Position numbers and translations under genes: made by a program. Positions 18,751 through 27,530 of a DNA stretch of 64,000 nt are shown here, in pieces. Positions within the stretch are counted from its first letter, which is position 1; every line of letters begins with the position of its first letter. The DNA comes from SIG299 sp964544055 (GTDB taxonomy: Bacteria; Bacillota; Clostridia; Lachnospirales; Lachnospiraceae), in contig CAZJAA010000004.1 of NCBI GenBank assembly GCA_964544055.1, positions 1-64,000 of the forward strand. The letters are read 5' to 3'. A model generated the notes under the pieces. It was given only the letters and a program-made list of their open reading frames with translations. It did not search any database and had not been told where the DNA came from.

Positions 18751-19806
18751 TTAGCTCATTTCAATCTGTATTTCATTTCCACTTACCTGCATGGTTGCAT
18801 AACTTCCACAGATAAGCGGCATCATCGGTGCAAAATGTCCCACATCAGCATCCAGAATAATCGGCACATTATATTTTCCAAGAATACCGGTCACGGCGTG
18901 AATATGGTCAAGTCCCATTGTTTCCTCTCCAAAGCATAACGGACGACCGATTAAGAATCCTCTGGTATATTGAAACCAGCCACTATGCTCCAGCTGCCAG
19001 AGTGCTCTGCGGATAGACATCACGTTCAGGTCACACGCCTCTAAAAACCAGAGAATCCCCTCTTCTTTGTACGTTTCTGCAAATTCAGGCACTTTATCGT
19101 ATTTTGTGCCAACCAATGTGTCCAGACAGTCCAGACAGCCACCAAGCAGTCGTCCGGAAACAGTAATCCGGCTGTTGCCGGAAAGCATCCCAGTTGCCGA
19201 GTCATACACTTTCAGAACTCTCTTTTCCGTGATATGATATGGCTGCAGTGGATGATTTTCATCCTTTAAAGACTCCTTTTCCCAGCCGTCGTAGCCGGAC
19301 ACGATATGCTTTGTTCCGGTCAGCAAATCGAATGCATCCTGTACTGACGGATGCCACGGCTCCATTCCAAAGGTTCCGGCACAGGGTCCGTAAATGGATG
19401 CCACATCACAAAGTGTTGTTAAAAGAAAAGTAAAATTGGTATTATCGGAATAGCCCATATACCACTTTGGTTTCGCTTCTCTTATTTTATCAAAGTCAAC
19501 GTAATCCAGAATTTCACACATCAATTCCCCACCGCCACAGGAAATAAGCACCTTATTTTCCGCACTCAGATAGGCTTCGGTCAGTTCTTTTCCGCAGTTT
19601 TCCGGTGTGTTGCTGATGCCAATTCCGCAGCTTTCATAACAATTTGGTCCAAGAAAGAGACCATAGCCCTGCTCCTTAAGTTTTTTCTGTGCATTCTGAA
19701 ATGCTGTTTTATAAGGTTCCGTGGCACAGCCAAACGATGGAGCCACAAAACCAATGGTTTCATTTTGTTTCAGTTTTTCAGGATATCTCACTGTGTTTTC
19801 CTCCAT
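18751..19806 (-). CDS. S66-family LD-carboxypeptidase (LdcA/MccF-like)
   Basis: Serine peptidases of family S66 trim murein tetrapeptides (LdcA) or cleave microcin C-like acyl-adenylates (MccF). The 351-aa protein has the N-terminal TIGFVAPSFG, the nucleophile Ser in GYSDNT (near residue 118), the catalytic Glu in WFLEACDLN and the His in DVGHFAPMMPL. All triad residues are present. MccF-like proteins and LdcA cannot be separated here with certainty. No signal peptide, so cytosolic. Confidence 0.88.
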   Translation of the reverse strand: MEENTVRYPEKLKQNETIGFVAPSFGCATEPYKTAFQNAQKKLKEQGYGLFLGPNCYESCGIGISNTPENCGKELTEAYLSAENKVLISCGGGELMCEILDYVDFDKIREAKPKWYMGYSDNTNFTFLLTTLCDVASIYGPCAGTFGMEPWHPSVQDAFDLLTGTKHIVSGYDGWEKESLKDENHPLQPYHITEKRVLKVYDSATGMLSGNSRITVSGRLLGGCLDCLDTLVGTKYDKVPEFAETYKEEGILWFLEACDLNVMSIRRALWQLEHSGWFQYTRGFLIGRPLCFGEETMGLDHIHAVTGILGKYNVPIILDADVGHFAPMMPLICGSYATMQVSGNEIQIEMS

Positions 19807-20019
19807 TTTCTAAAATGCTCTCCCGGAATTATCTAAAAGAAGTAGCAATTTTTATCATATCACATTTATTAAAAAAAAGCATCCATTCTTCCAAAATTTC
19901 ATTTTATATGTTAAACTATAATTACCGTTCAGACAACAGCGAATCATTTGCTGTTGTGCAGCGTACAACTATAATTCAGAATGGAGCGTCGCAAAAAACG
20001 CTCCGGAATGGAGAATATT

Positions 20020-21633
20020 ATGGGATTTATTGACCATATGATAACAAATATTTATAAACCGCCCCGGCAGGAAAAACAGACCGTTCTGCTTTCCAAAAGC
20101 TCACCTCTGGAAAAATCAGCCGGGACAGCAGCACAAACTTCCCTGACACAAGGACAGCTTTTAAAAGGAGAAGTACTTGACTTGCGTGCCAGTCAAATAC
20201 TTGTACTATTGGAAAACGGCACTTCTGTTTCTGCCCGCACAGAAGGAACTTTAAATCTTTCTATCGGTCAGCAGGCCAGCTTTATCGTTACACAGACTTC
20301 CGATGAACAAATCCTCTTAAAGCTTGCCGCTGATGATACGCCTGCCCAAAATCCGATGATTGACAAGGTATTAACTGCTGCCCACATCCAGAAAACAGAA
20401 CACAGCAGTTCCATCGTCACGGAGCTTTTGTCTCATCAGCAGCCGGTAAATGAGGCGAACCTGCGCCACTACCTTTCTTTATCTGCCAAATATCCGGAAG
20501 TCCCAATAAAAGCACTGGTTCTGATGGAACTGCACCACATTCCGGTAACAAAGGAAACTGCAGCACAGTTTGTTCAGTATCAGAACAGGCAGGCACTGCT
20601 TCTCAATCAGGCACAGGAACTTACCAAAGAGCTTCTTACCTCAGCAAAGCAATTACCGGAAGGCGAATTGCGGACAGAAATTTTTCGGGAGTTAAACCTC
20701 CTATTGGAAACAAACCATTCTGAAACAGTGCCTGAAAATACGACTGCTTCTGCCACCGGCAAACTGCCAAATGACACATCCTCACTACCGGCAAACGCAA
20801 ACATCTCGGAAGCAACAACGTCTTCCGAAGCAACGAAGCATTTGACAGCGCCCACCACAGAAACTACCACTGCGTTCTCAAATGCGTCAGAGTCTTTGGC
20901 TACAGAAAACCCTGAAAAGCTGCCGGATATTGTCAGACCGACCTCCAATGTAAAACCAGAAGATCTTTCTGCATTTACAGACAACAGGCCGCTGCAAAAC
21001 GAAAAAACAACGTTGGAGCCCTCTTTCGACAACCGCTTTTTTCATTCGTTCCTGCTTCAGCCAGAAGATATTGCAGAACCAAAAAAAATAAAAAAATACT
21101 ATGAGGAACTAAGCGAAAAAGTAACAAAACTGGAACAGCTTTCCCAACGACTTCAAGAAATCAACACAAAAACAGCTTTCGAAATGCCAAAACAGATAAA
21201 ACAAAATTTGTCCTTTATGGAAGCAATCAACAATGTATTTCCTTACATTCAGCTTCCCTTAAAATTAAAGGAAGCACCCGCCCACGGTGAGCTGTATGTA
21301 TACGAAAAAAAGAAAGGACTAAAGCCTTCCGACAGCATCAGTGCCCTTCTTCATTTGGAGTTGGAAGCTTTGGGAACCACTGACATTTTTGTCACCCTGA
21401 CCGACAGTCATGTCAACACACGGTTTTCAATGGCTGACAAGGAAGCACAGCATCTGGTACGTTCAGAACTGCCAACTCTTTCTGCGGCTTTGGCAGAAAA
21501 AGGTTACACCCTGCAGTCCGAAGTATCCGTGCGTGAACCGGAAGCTCCGGACGCACCCGGACTGCTAGAACAGTTTTTAGAAGAACATTCTCCAAACCGG
21601 TTAACACGTTACAGCTTTGATATACGCGCATAA
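20020..21633 (+). CDS. FliK-like (flagellar hook-length control) protein
   Basis: A 537-residue protein. The N-terminal half is Gln/Ala-rich with a beta segment (LKGEVLDLRASQILVLLENG), the middle is a Ser/Thr/Ala-rich disordered stretch, and the C-terminal 100 residues match the Flg_hook/FliK C-terminal domain: LHLELEALGTTDIFVTL, then ADKEAQHLVRSELPTLSAAL and EKGYTLQSEVSV. FliK sets hook length and switches export specificity through FlhB. No flagellar gene is nearby, so it is an isolated copy. The ATG at 20020 is chosen because GGAG is six bases upstream; an ATG at 19981 overlaps a small GGAGCG/CGCTCC hairpin. Confidence 0.75.
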   Translation: MGFIDHMITNIYKPPRQEKQTVLLSKSSPLEKSAGTAAQTSLTQGQLLKGEVLDLRASQILVLLENGTSVSARTEGTLNLSIGQQASFIVTQTSDEQILLKLAADDTPAQNPMIDKVLTAAHIQKTEHSSSIVTELLSHQQPVNEANLRHYLSLSAKYPEVPIKALVLMELHHIPVTKETAAQFVQYQNRQALLLNQAQELTKELLTSAKQLPEGELRTEIFRELNLLLETNHSETVPENTTASATGKLPNDTSSLPANANISEATTSSEATKHLTAPTTETTTAFSNASESLATENPEKLPDIVRPTSNVKPEDLSAFTDNRPLQNEKTTLEPSFDNRFFHSFLLQPEDIAEPKKIKKYYEELSEKVTKLEQLSQRLQEINTKTAFEMPKQIKQNLSFMEAINNVFPYIQLPLKLKEAPAHGELYVYEKKKGLKPSDSISALLHLELEALGTTDIFVTLTDSHVNTRFSMADKEAQHLVRSELPTLSAALAEKGYTLQSEVSVREPEAPDAPGLLEQFLEEHSPNRLTRYSFDIRA

Positions 21634-21699
21634 CGTTTTTCCGGATAAAAACATAACGATAAAAGAACTGAAATATTTACGATAAGGAGCACAATCATT

Positions 21700-22356
21700 A
21701 TGAAACCAACAAAAATATGTACCTGGCTGACTCACTGTGTCATTGGCATCCTGTTTCTGCTGTTTTTCATTTCCATCGGACTTGCTATTGCCATTTACTG
21801 CCGCCCTCTGTACTACCGGGGGATGACACGCATTTCAGAAGAAACCGGTTATCCGGTGGAAACAATTAAAGAAAATTATGATGCCCTGATTGATTACTGC
21901 AGTCCGTTTTTTCATGGAACACTTGACTTTCCTTCTCTGCGGGAAAGTGAAACCGGAATTTCCCACTTTGCCGAGGTAAAAGAGATTTTCAACCTGTTTT
22001 TTGTACTTTTGTTTCTTACACCGGTTCTTCTGGCAGGTCTGATTTATCGGCAGCACAAAAAAAACAGCATTACCTGGATGATTAGTTCTCCTATTATTGT
22101 ATGCATTCTTCCGCTGCTTGTCAGTCTTGCCTGCGCCATAAACTTCAACCAGATTTTTGTCCTGTTTCATCAGCTTGTATTTAACAATGATGACTGGCTG
22201 TTTTCACCGGCAGAGGATCCGATTATCCTGTTTCTTCCGGAACGCTTTTTTCTGCAATGCGCACTGATTATTGTTATCACAGTGCTGCTCGGAGCAGCCA
22301 TACTGGCCGCCCTCTATCTGAAAAAAAAGAAGCTTGTACATACACTTCTTCCATGA
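21700..22356 (+). CDS. TIGR01906 family integral membrane protein
   Basis: A 218-residue protein with four membrane helices (about residues 13-33, 97-117, 127-148 and 185-208). Between the first two is an extracellular loop with the family signature NYDALIDYCSPFFHGTLDF and SETGISHFAEVKEIF. This is TIGR01906 (also called DUF1461). Function unknown. It lies 66 bp after the FliK-like gene and 36 bp before dCMP deaminase, with AAGGAGC upstream, so the three may be cotranscribed. Confidence 0.85.
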   Translation: MKPTKICTWLTHCVIGILFLLFFISIGLAIAIYCRPLYYRGMTRISEETGYPVETIKENYDALIDYCSPFFHGTLDFPSLRESETGISHFAEVKEIFNLFFVLLFLTPVLLAGLIYRQHKKNSITWMISSPIIVCILPLLVSLACAINFNQIFVLFHQLVFNNDDWLFSPAEDPIILFLPERFFLQCALIIVITVLLGAAILAALYLKKKKLVHTLLP

Positions 22357-22392
22357 TACACTGTAAACATCAAAACAAGAAAGGAAGCTCCT

Positions 22393-22872
22393 ATGAAACG
22401 CACCGATTATTTAAAATGGGATGATTATTTTATGGGAATTGCTCTGCTTTCCGCACAAAGAAGCAAAGACCCAAACACAAGTGTTGGCTGCTGCATCGTC
22501 AGCAAGGACAACAAAATACTCTCTGTAGGCTACAACGGCATGCCTGCCGGCTGCTCTGATGACGAATTTCCATGGGAGCGCGACGGTTCCCCTCTCGATA
22601 CGAAATATCTTTATGTATGTCATGCTGAACTGAATGCCATCCTGAATTATACCGGCAGTGACATCAAAGGTGCCAAAGTATACACAACACTCTTTCCATG
22701 CAATGAATGCACCAAGGCACTCATCCAGTCCGGTGTCGGCGAAATCATTTATTATTCTGACAAATATCACAATACCGACTCCAACACTGCCGCCAGAAAA
22801 ATGTTGGATGCAGCCGGCATCCAATATCACAAATATACACCAATTAATCGTCTGATTACACTTCCATTGTAA
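22393..22872 (+). CDS. dCMP deaminase
   Basis: Zinc enzyme converting dCMP to dUMP for thymidylate synthesis. At 159 aa it has the zinc/catalytic motif HAELNAI and the second zinc motif PCNECTKALIQSG. The substrate-loop GYNGMPAGCSD is also typical. A strong terminator follows at 22890-22926, closing this short plus-strand gene group. Confidence 0.95.
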   Translation: MKRTDYLKWDDYFMGIALLSAQRSKDPNTSVGCCIVSKDNKILSVGYNGMPAGCSDDEFPWERDGSPLDTKYLYVCHAELNAILNYTGSDIKGAKVYTTLFPCNECTKALIQSGVGEIIYYSDKYHNTDSNTAARKMLDAAGIQYHKYTPINRLITLPL

Positions 22873-22889
22873 AAAAAACTTAAGAAAAA

Positions 22890-22926
22890 CTGCGGTGATG
22901 CCGAAAGGTAACACCGCAGCTTTTTT
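22890..22926 (+). terminator. Rho-independent terminator after dCMP deaminase
   Basis: Stem CTGCGGTG (22890-22897) and CACCGCAG (22912-22919) with a 14-nt loop, followed by a run of T. Confidence 0.88.
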
Positions 22927-22930
22927 ACTT

Positions 22931-23047
22931 TTATAAGCTCTGTCCCATTTGATAATACCAAAGGAAACTCAGACCGTCATCCGTACTGCTTACAGAACAG
23001 CCTGCAAAGCAACAACCGATAAGGGCAAATATAAGAATATGAACCAT
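22931..23047 (-). CDS. Possible 38-residue lipoprotein-like peptide
   Basis: An ATG-initiated ORF on the minus strand encoding 38 residues with a hydrophobic start (MVHILIFALIGCCFAGCS) that ends in a lipobox-like FAGC, then a short polar tail STDDGLSFLWYYQMGQSL. The stop is right next to the dCMP deaminase terminator. No Shine-Dalgarno sequence is visible ahead of the ATG, so translation is uncertain. It lies 25 bp downstream of the aldo/keto reductase stop. Confidence 0.35.
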   Translation of the reverse strand: MVHILIFALIGCCFAGCSVSSTDDGLSFLWYYQMGQSL

Positions 23048-23071
23048 TTTTTTTAATAACAGTTTCTTTCG

Positions 23072-24022
23072 TTACACCAAAGACATTTTCCCATCGGTAA
23101 AGACGAAGTTGCGCATACCCTTGCCACCTACCTGGTCAGCAGGCAGTGCATCCTCGATTCGAGCAATATCCTCGGCAGACAGTTCAATTTTCAGTGCATC
23201 AATGGCATCGTGCAAGTGAGCAGGATTAGTTGTGCCCACCAGACTCTGCACATGGTCGTACTTGGCAAGGCTCCAAGCAAGTGCCAACTGAGAAAGAGAA
23301 ACTCCTTTCTCAACGGCGATTTCCTTGACCTTGCGGATCATTGTAAGGTTATTTTCCCTGTGTTCAGGAGCCAGCAAGCCACGAGCCATTTCGGGTTTGA
23401 CAGGAGCATTCAGAATATTGTCGCTGAGTAAGCCGTGTCCAACGGTACCAAAAGCCAGCACTTTAACACCCAGCTCCTTGGCAGCAGCAAGCAGTTCCTT
23501 TTCAATGCCACGCTCAACGAGCGAATACTCCATTTCCACCGTATGGATGGGATGTACCTTGCAGGCACGGCGCAGCGTTTCGGCATCTACCATGGAAAGA
23601 CCGATATGCTTTACATAGCCAGCCTGCACCTGTTCTGCGATTGCACCTACCAGATCCTCTACAGGAATGGTGGTATCTTGCCGGGCAGGTTGGTACAGGT
23701 CAATATAGTCCAGCCCCAAACGGCGTAGAGAATAGGTTAAATGGCCTTTCACATTATGAGGCTTGACATCAAGACCGTAAATGCCTCCTCCCGGGGAAGG
23801 GAGAACGCCAAACTTGACGGACAGGAAATAGTCATCTCGTTTAACCCCCTTTAATGCATGTCCTACAATCAGCTCACTTTCGCTGGCATTGTAAAATTCA
23901 CCGGTGTTAAAAAGTGTAATACCGGCATCCAATGCCGCATGAATGGTTTTGATAGAATTTTCGGGATTGCGGCGGTTAGACATCCCCATCGTTCCGAGTC
24001 CCAATCTGTTAATAGCAGTCAT
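23072..24022 (-). CDS. Aldo/keto reductase
   Basis: NAD(P)H-dependent oxidoreductase with a TIM-barrel, 316 aa. Motifs: GLGTMGMS near the start, catalytic Tyr in FNTGEFYNASESE, Lys in FLSVKFG, and LDYIDLYQPARQD, where the usual His of the tetrad is replaced as in the DLYQPAR subgroup; the C-terminal cofactor region is VGTTNPAHLHDAI. Substrate unknown. The gene is visibly richer in G+C than its neighbours. Its ATG overlaps the stop of the truncated frame at 24019-24192 (ATGA), with GGAGG upstream, so it was probably the second gene of a two-gene operon. Confidence 0.92.
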   Translation of the reverse strand: MTAINRLGLGTMGMSNRRNPENSIKTIHAALDAGITLFNTGEFYNASESELIVGHALKGVKRDDYFLSVKFGVLPSPGGGIYGLDVKPHNVKGHLTYSLRRLGLDYIDLYQPARQDTTIPVEDLVGAIAEQVQAGYVKHIGLSMVDAETLRRACKVHPIHTVEMEYSLVERGIEKELLAAAKELGVKVLAFGTVGHGLLSDNILNAPVKPEMARGLLAPEHRENNLTMIRKVKEIAVEKGVSLSQLALAWSLAKYDHVQSLVGTTNPAHLHDAIDALKIELSAEDIARIEDALPADQVGGKGMRNFVFTDGKMSLV

Positions 24023-24192
24023 AATATACCTCCTGTTTTAATGGTCCTCCAACATTTTTTGAGCAGTGCGCAGAGTTGCTCATATTCTTGCTCGATGAGC
24101 TGTTCAGTAACCTGACTTTCAGGTGCTTCACCAAGCTGGGCAAGTTCATACAGTGCCAGCACTTGGCTGGAGCGTTTTTCAATGGATAACAC
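24019..24192 (-). pseudogene. Truncated upstream gene remnant (possible regulator)
   Basis: An open frame whose stop overlaps the aldo/keto reductase start by ATGA. It reads IEKRSSQVLALYELAQLGEA, then a Glu/Gln-rich helix and CALLKKCWRTIKTGGIL. The only possible start is a GTG at 24190-24192 with no ribosome site, and the frame stays open backwards into the end of the next gene, as expected for a gene that has lost its N-terminal part. It may be the tail of a regulator paired with the reductase, but I do not recognise the family with confidence. Confidence 0.5.
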
Positions 24193-24212
24193 TATCTTTT
24201 TGGTAAGTATGA

Positions 24213-25346
24213 TTAGTTGGAAATAACAACCGCATTATAAAGCTGGTCTTTGTATCTTTGATAATAGGTATCCATGTCATATTCCACAATTCCCTGAAGC
24301 GGATCTGCCGCAATTACGGTATTTTTTGTTTTATTATAGCCTATGAGTACCGTACAATGTGATTTTTCTCTCCAGCGGTATACTGCATCCTCTATCTGCC
24401 AGTCCGTGGTTTTGGAAGACGCTGCCATGTTAATGGTTCCCCAGACAATAACCGGCATGTCTTTTTTTACATAAGCAGTCAGTTCCTCCATGTTGCTTCC
24501 CGAAACGTCCAATGCCTGTTTTTTCATATTTCCTTTATCAGAAAAATAGCGGTTTGCGGCATCCACAATCACAGGAGCGTAGCATCCATAACTGCCGTTG
24601 GAGTTTTTTGGATCGCCAAGGTATGCCTCATAAGGTGACGTTGTCCCCGGTTCTGCAATCGTAAGATAATTTTCTGCCATATACACCTTGTCTGCATAGT
24701 CACCCAGATAATTTAAAACAATGGTAAGGCAAGTGATTTCGGCTCCCATCGGAAGATCTGGATTTTGCAGAATATTTTTAACATCCAGCAGCATGACATC
24801 ATCACCGTTCATAACTGCATTATAAGAGTACTGGCTCGTGTCGATATGTATCGTACCAACAACACTCGGACGTGATGCAGTAAGATAGTCACTGTTGATA
24901 TAGGCATATTCGGTGTTATAGCTTACTTTGGACCAGCCATTTTCCAGCACTGCCACACGATGAATCATATCGTTTTTATTTAGAGAGCCAAGAATCAGGG
25001 AATTTACCGTCCAGCTGGAACGGATATTTACACCGCTTGCTGCGTACACCCATTCATCTACTTTTTCCCCGGTAGGCTCCACATCATCCGGAAGAGGGGT
25101 TGGAGTCGGCGACAAAGTCGGTGTTGGCACCTCTGTTGGTCCTGGAATTGGCGTTGCCGTAAGGATGCGTATTGTTACTTTTCCATTCTCGTCAAACGAA
25201 TCCTGTCCTGCAAAAAACAGATTACCCATAGCAGCATCCAGACGATCGGAAGCCGTTTCAAGTATTGTTCCGCAACCGGTCATTCCAAGCAGCAGAATAA
25301 GGACTGCCATTCCTGCATATCGATTTATTTTCTTTGTTTTATTCAT
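24213..25346 (-). CDS. SH3-domain lipoprotein with C39-like peptidase fold lacking the catalytic Cys
   Basis: A 377-residue lipoprotein: signal with lipobox MTGC (Cys25), a Pro-Thr linker at about 64-90, a bacterial SH3 domain at about 98-158 (SGVNIRSSWT...WSKVSYN), then a C39-like peptidase domain from about 185. In active members the first catalytic residue is the Cys of a PTGCE motif; here the sequence is PMGAE with Ala at 202 (codon GCC, 24741-24743). The His region (HCTVLIGYN) and Asp region (AADPLQG) remain. It therefore probably binds rather than cuts peptides. The start at 25344-25346 gives a standard signal peptide; the longer frame to 25436 does not. It lies 105 bp downstream of the LtaS-like gene. 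Confidence 0.83.
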   Translation of the reverse strand: MNKTKKINRYAGMAVLILLLGMTGCGTILETASDRLDAAMGNLFFAGQDSFDENGKVTIRILTATPIPGPTEVPTPTLSPTPTPLPDDVEPTGEKVDEWVYAASGVNIRSSWTVNSLILGSLNKNDMIHRVAVLENGWSKVSYNTEYAYINSDYLTASRPSVVGTIHIDTSQYSYNAVMNGDDVMLLDVKNILQNPDLPMGAEITCLTIVLNYLGDYADKVYMAENYLTIAEPGTTSPYEAYLGDPKNSNGSYGCYAPVIVDAANRYFSDKGNMKKQALDVSGSNMEELTAYVKKDMPVIVWGTINMAASSKTTDWQIEDAVYRWREKSHCTVLIGYNKTKNTVIAADPLQGIVEYDMDTYYQRYKDQLYNAVVISN

Positions 25347-25451
25347 GTCATTCCATCCTACTTGTTGTAATCTTATTGCTGTGCACCTTATGGCAAAGAG
25401 CAGTACCTCTTTTCCACTTTTTCTGTATTTTAACATGATTTACTGTTTGCG

Positions 25452-27530
25452 TCAATTCTCAGTATTTTCCGGCAGATAGCTGTAATAGTCCAAATCAATA
25501 ATTCCTTTGGAAATTGCAAAACGGTTTTTTACCACCTGCTTCATTACTTTGACATAATCCTCCGGCAGTTCTTCTTCGGTCAGATAAGTAACTTCACCAG
25601 TTCCGGCATTATACATAATACGGTCTGTAATAAAGCTCTTATCCTGAAACATAACGAGCCCCTCCGAAGTGGACAGAATGTCTTTTCCCATATATAATCT
25701 GGAATCATATTCCAGTCCAAACAGATTTGCCAGCGTTGGGACAATATCAATGCCTGAACAGTATTTATCAACCTCTACCGGTTCTTCCATAGAAGGCGTC
25801 CAGAGAATCAACGTACTTTTATAAAGCTCAAACGTTTCCTCCAGTTCATGTCCGGCAAGCTCGTCCAGATACTCCTTGTCCAGTCCGTAAGGATAATGGT
25901 CTGTAGCCAGTGCAATCACTGTACGGTCAGCAATACCGGCTTCCATAAGCTGCTCCACCAAATAGGTCAATGCCTTTTCCAGTTCATAATTGCAGGCAAT
26001 ATATGCCTTTGCTGTTTCGGAATATGGCAAATTCTTCACCGCATCACGATTTTTATATGACATACTATTTCCGCCAAAATTATATTCCATGTGTCCGCTG
26101 ACCGTCATATAATACACATGAAACGGCTCCTTTGTAATGTATTCCGGAACAGACAATTCCATCATTTCCAAATCAGACCCCGGCCACTGTTTTGTTACAT
26201 TTAAGCCATTTCCCCTGCCCTTATAAGTATATCCCATATTTGGATGTGTTTCATCCCGGTCATAATAAGTATAAGAGTGGTTATGGTATGCATTCGTCAG
26301 ATAGCCAAGCTTGCCAAGCATATTTCCAAGACAGAAGCGCATATCATGTGTGGCAGTTCGGCGCAGGCTGTGAAATTTATCCGGAATCAGGCCGGTACAA
26401 TTCACAAATTCTCCGTCAATCGTACTGGTCATCCACAATGGAGAGTAAAAATTATGAAATACAAAGCCTTCTGTTGCCATTTTAAGCAAGGTTGGTGTTA
26501 ATCCCTCCTGCATGGCATACGGAGAAAATCCCTCTGCCGTAAGAAAAATCAGGTTATAGCCTTCAAACATTCCGGTATACTCATTCTTCAGAGTATATTC
26601 CTCCGTGGCAAAATATTCATGCAACGTTTTAATTTCTTTCTTACTTTCCGCTTCCGCCAATGCGGAAAAATCAATATCCAGCACATTTGGTGACGTATCT
26701 ATCGGTGTAGGTGTCGGTGTCGGACTCAGTGTCGGAGTTGGACTTGGCGTACTGGTGGCATCAGGCTCAGGTGTGCCCGGATTTGTTGGCTCCGGTGTTG
26801 CCGTAACCGTCGGTGTTAACGAAATTTCCAGTATCGGTGTCTGAAAAGATGGACGGTTCACGATTTCAATTGTATCGAATGTTCCGGAGCTCTGTTCGCC
26901 CCGGAAAATTTCTGCCATATCCTTTTGCGCATAAATGAGCATACCAAGTCTTTTTGCACCCAGCTGTGTATTCCATTCTTTAAAATAAAGAGAATATGGA
27001 CTGTTTTCTTGCTGTTTTCCCGGCAAAAGCAGCAACGGAAACAACAAACAGCCAAACAGCAGTCCCCCAACCATGCCAAGCTTATGCTTTGGACTCTTTT
27101 TGTCCAAATCGCAAAAATAGCAGAAGCTTATGCAAAAAACAAGCAAAAGCAGAAAATTAATCAGTATCAGCCCAATATTTGCCAAAATGGCATTTGCAAT
27201 CAGATTCTTAAATTCCAGTACATCTCCTCCAACCGCTGAAACAGAAGCAAAGGAAAAGAACACCTGAAATACCGAGTAATACACCGTCTGTATCATAAAA
27301 TACAGCCAGAGAAGACTGTTTCCGATACAGTATACAATTTTTCCGGCAAGCTCCGGTAAAAAAAATGTCAATACATAAATAACACCGCCGCATAACGCCG
27401 CATAATAAAGCATTGGCAATGTTCCGATACCATTATGAAGCACACTCACCTGATATAAGGCTTCAAACAGAACCGGAAGCAGAATACATAGAGAACCGGT
27501 GAGCAGCTCCTGTTTTACATATCTTTTCAC
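25452..27530 (-). CDS. LtaS-like membrane phosphotransferase (sulfatase fold)
   Basis: A 692-residue protein of the lipoteichoic acid synthase/phosphoglycerol transferase superfamily. It has five predicted N-terminal membrane helices in about the first 175 residues, a long Pro-Thr linker (around residues 235-285, TPSPTPTLSPTPTPTP), and an extracellular alkaline-phosphatase-like domain. Catalytic features: FLTAEGF (first metal Glu), nucleophile Thr in MTSTIDGEF, and LATDHYPYG near the C-terminal metal site. It starts with GTG inside the dapF stop (GTGA overlap), showing translational coupling. It may transfer phosphoglycerol or a related group to a surface polymer; the substrate cannot be told. 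Confidence 0.88.
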   Translation of the reverse strand: MKRYVKQELLTGSLCILLPVLFEALYQVSVLHNGIGTLPMLYYAALCGGVIYVLTFFLPELAGKIVYCIGNSLLWLYFMIQTVYYSVFQVFFSFASVSAVGGDVLEFKNLIANAILANIGLILINFLLLLVFCISFCYFCDLDKKSPKHKLGMVGGLLFGCLLFPLLLLPGKQQENSPYSLYFKEWNTQLGAKRLGMLIYAQKDMAEIFRGEQSSGTFDTIEIVNRPSFQTPILEISLTPTVTATPEPTNPGTPEPDATSTPSPTPTLSPTPTPTPIDTSPNVLDIDFSALAEAESKKEIKTLHEYFATEEYTLKNEYTGMFEGYNLIFLTAEGFSPYAMQEGLTPTLLKMATEGFVFHNFYSPLWMTSTIDGEFVNCTGLIPDKFHSLRRTATHDMRFCLGNMLGKLGYLTNAYHNHSYTYYDRDETHPNMGYTYKGRGNGLNVTKQWPGSDLEMMELSVPEYITKEPFHVYYMTVSGHMEYNFGGNSMSYKNRDAVKNLPYSETAKAYIACNYELEKALTYLVEQLMEAGIADRTVIALATDHYPYGLDKEYLDELAGHELEETFELYKSTLILWTPSMEEPVEVDKYCSGIDIVPTLANLFGLEYDSRLYMGKDILSTSEGLVMFQDKSFITDRIMYNAGTGEVTYLTEEELPEDYVKVMKQVVKNRFAISKGIIDLDYYSYLPENTEN

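Noticed and set aside
20607..21032. 141-residue frame opposite the FliK-like gene
   Set aside because: Ser/Val-rich shadow of the Ser/Thr-rich linker on the coding strand.
26605..26844. Gly-Val repeat frame opposite the Pro-Thr linker of the LtaS-like gene
   Set aside because: The repeat is only the complement of TPTP codons; the same happens at 63369-63752 opposite the cellulase linker.
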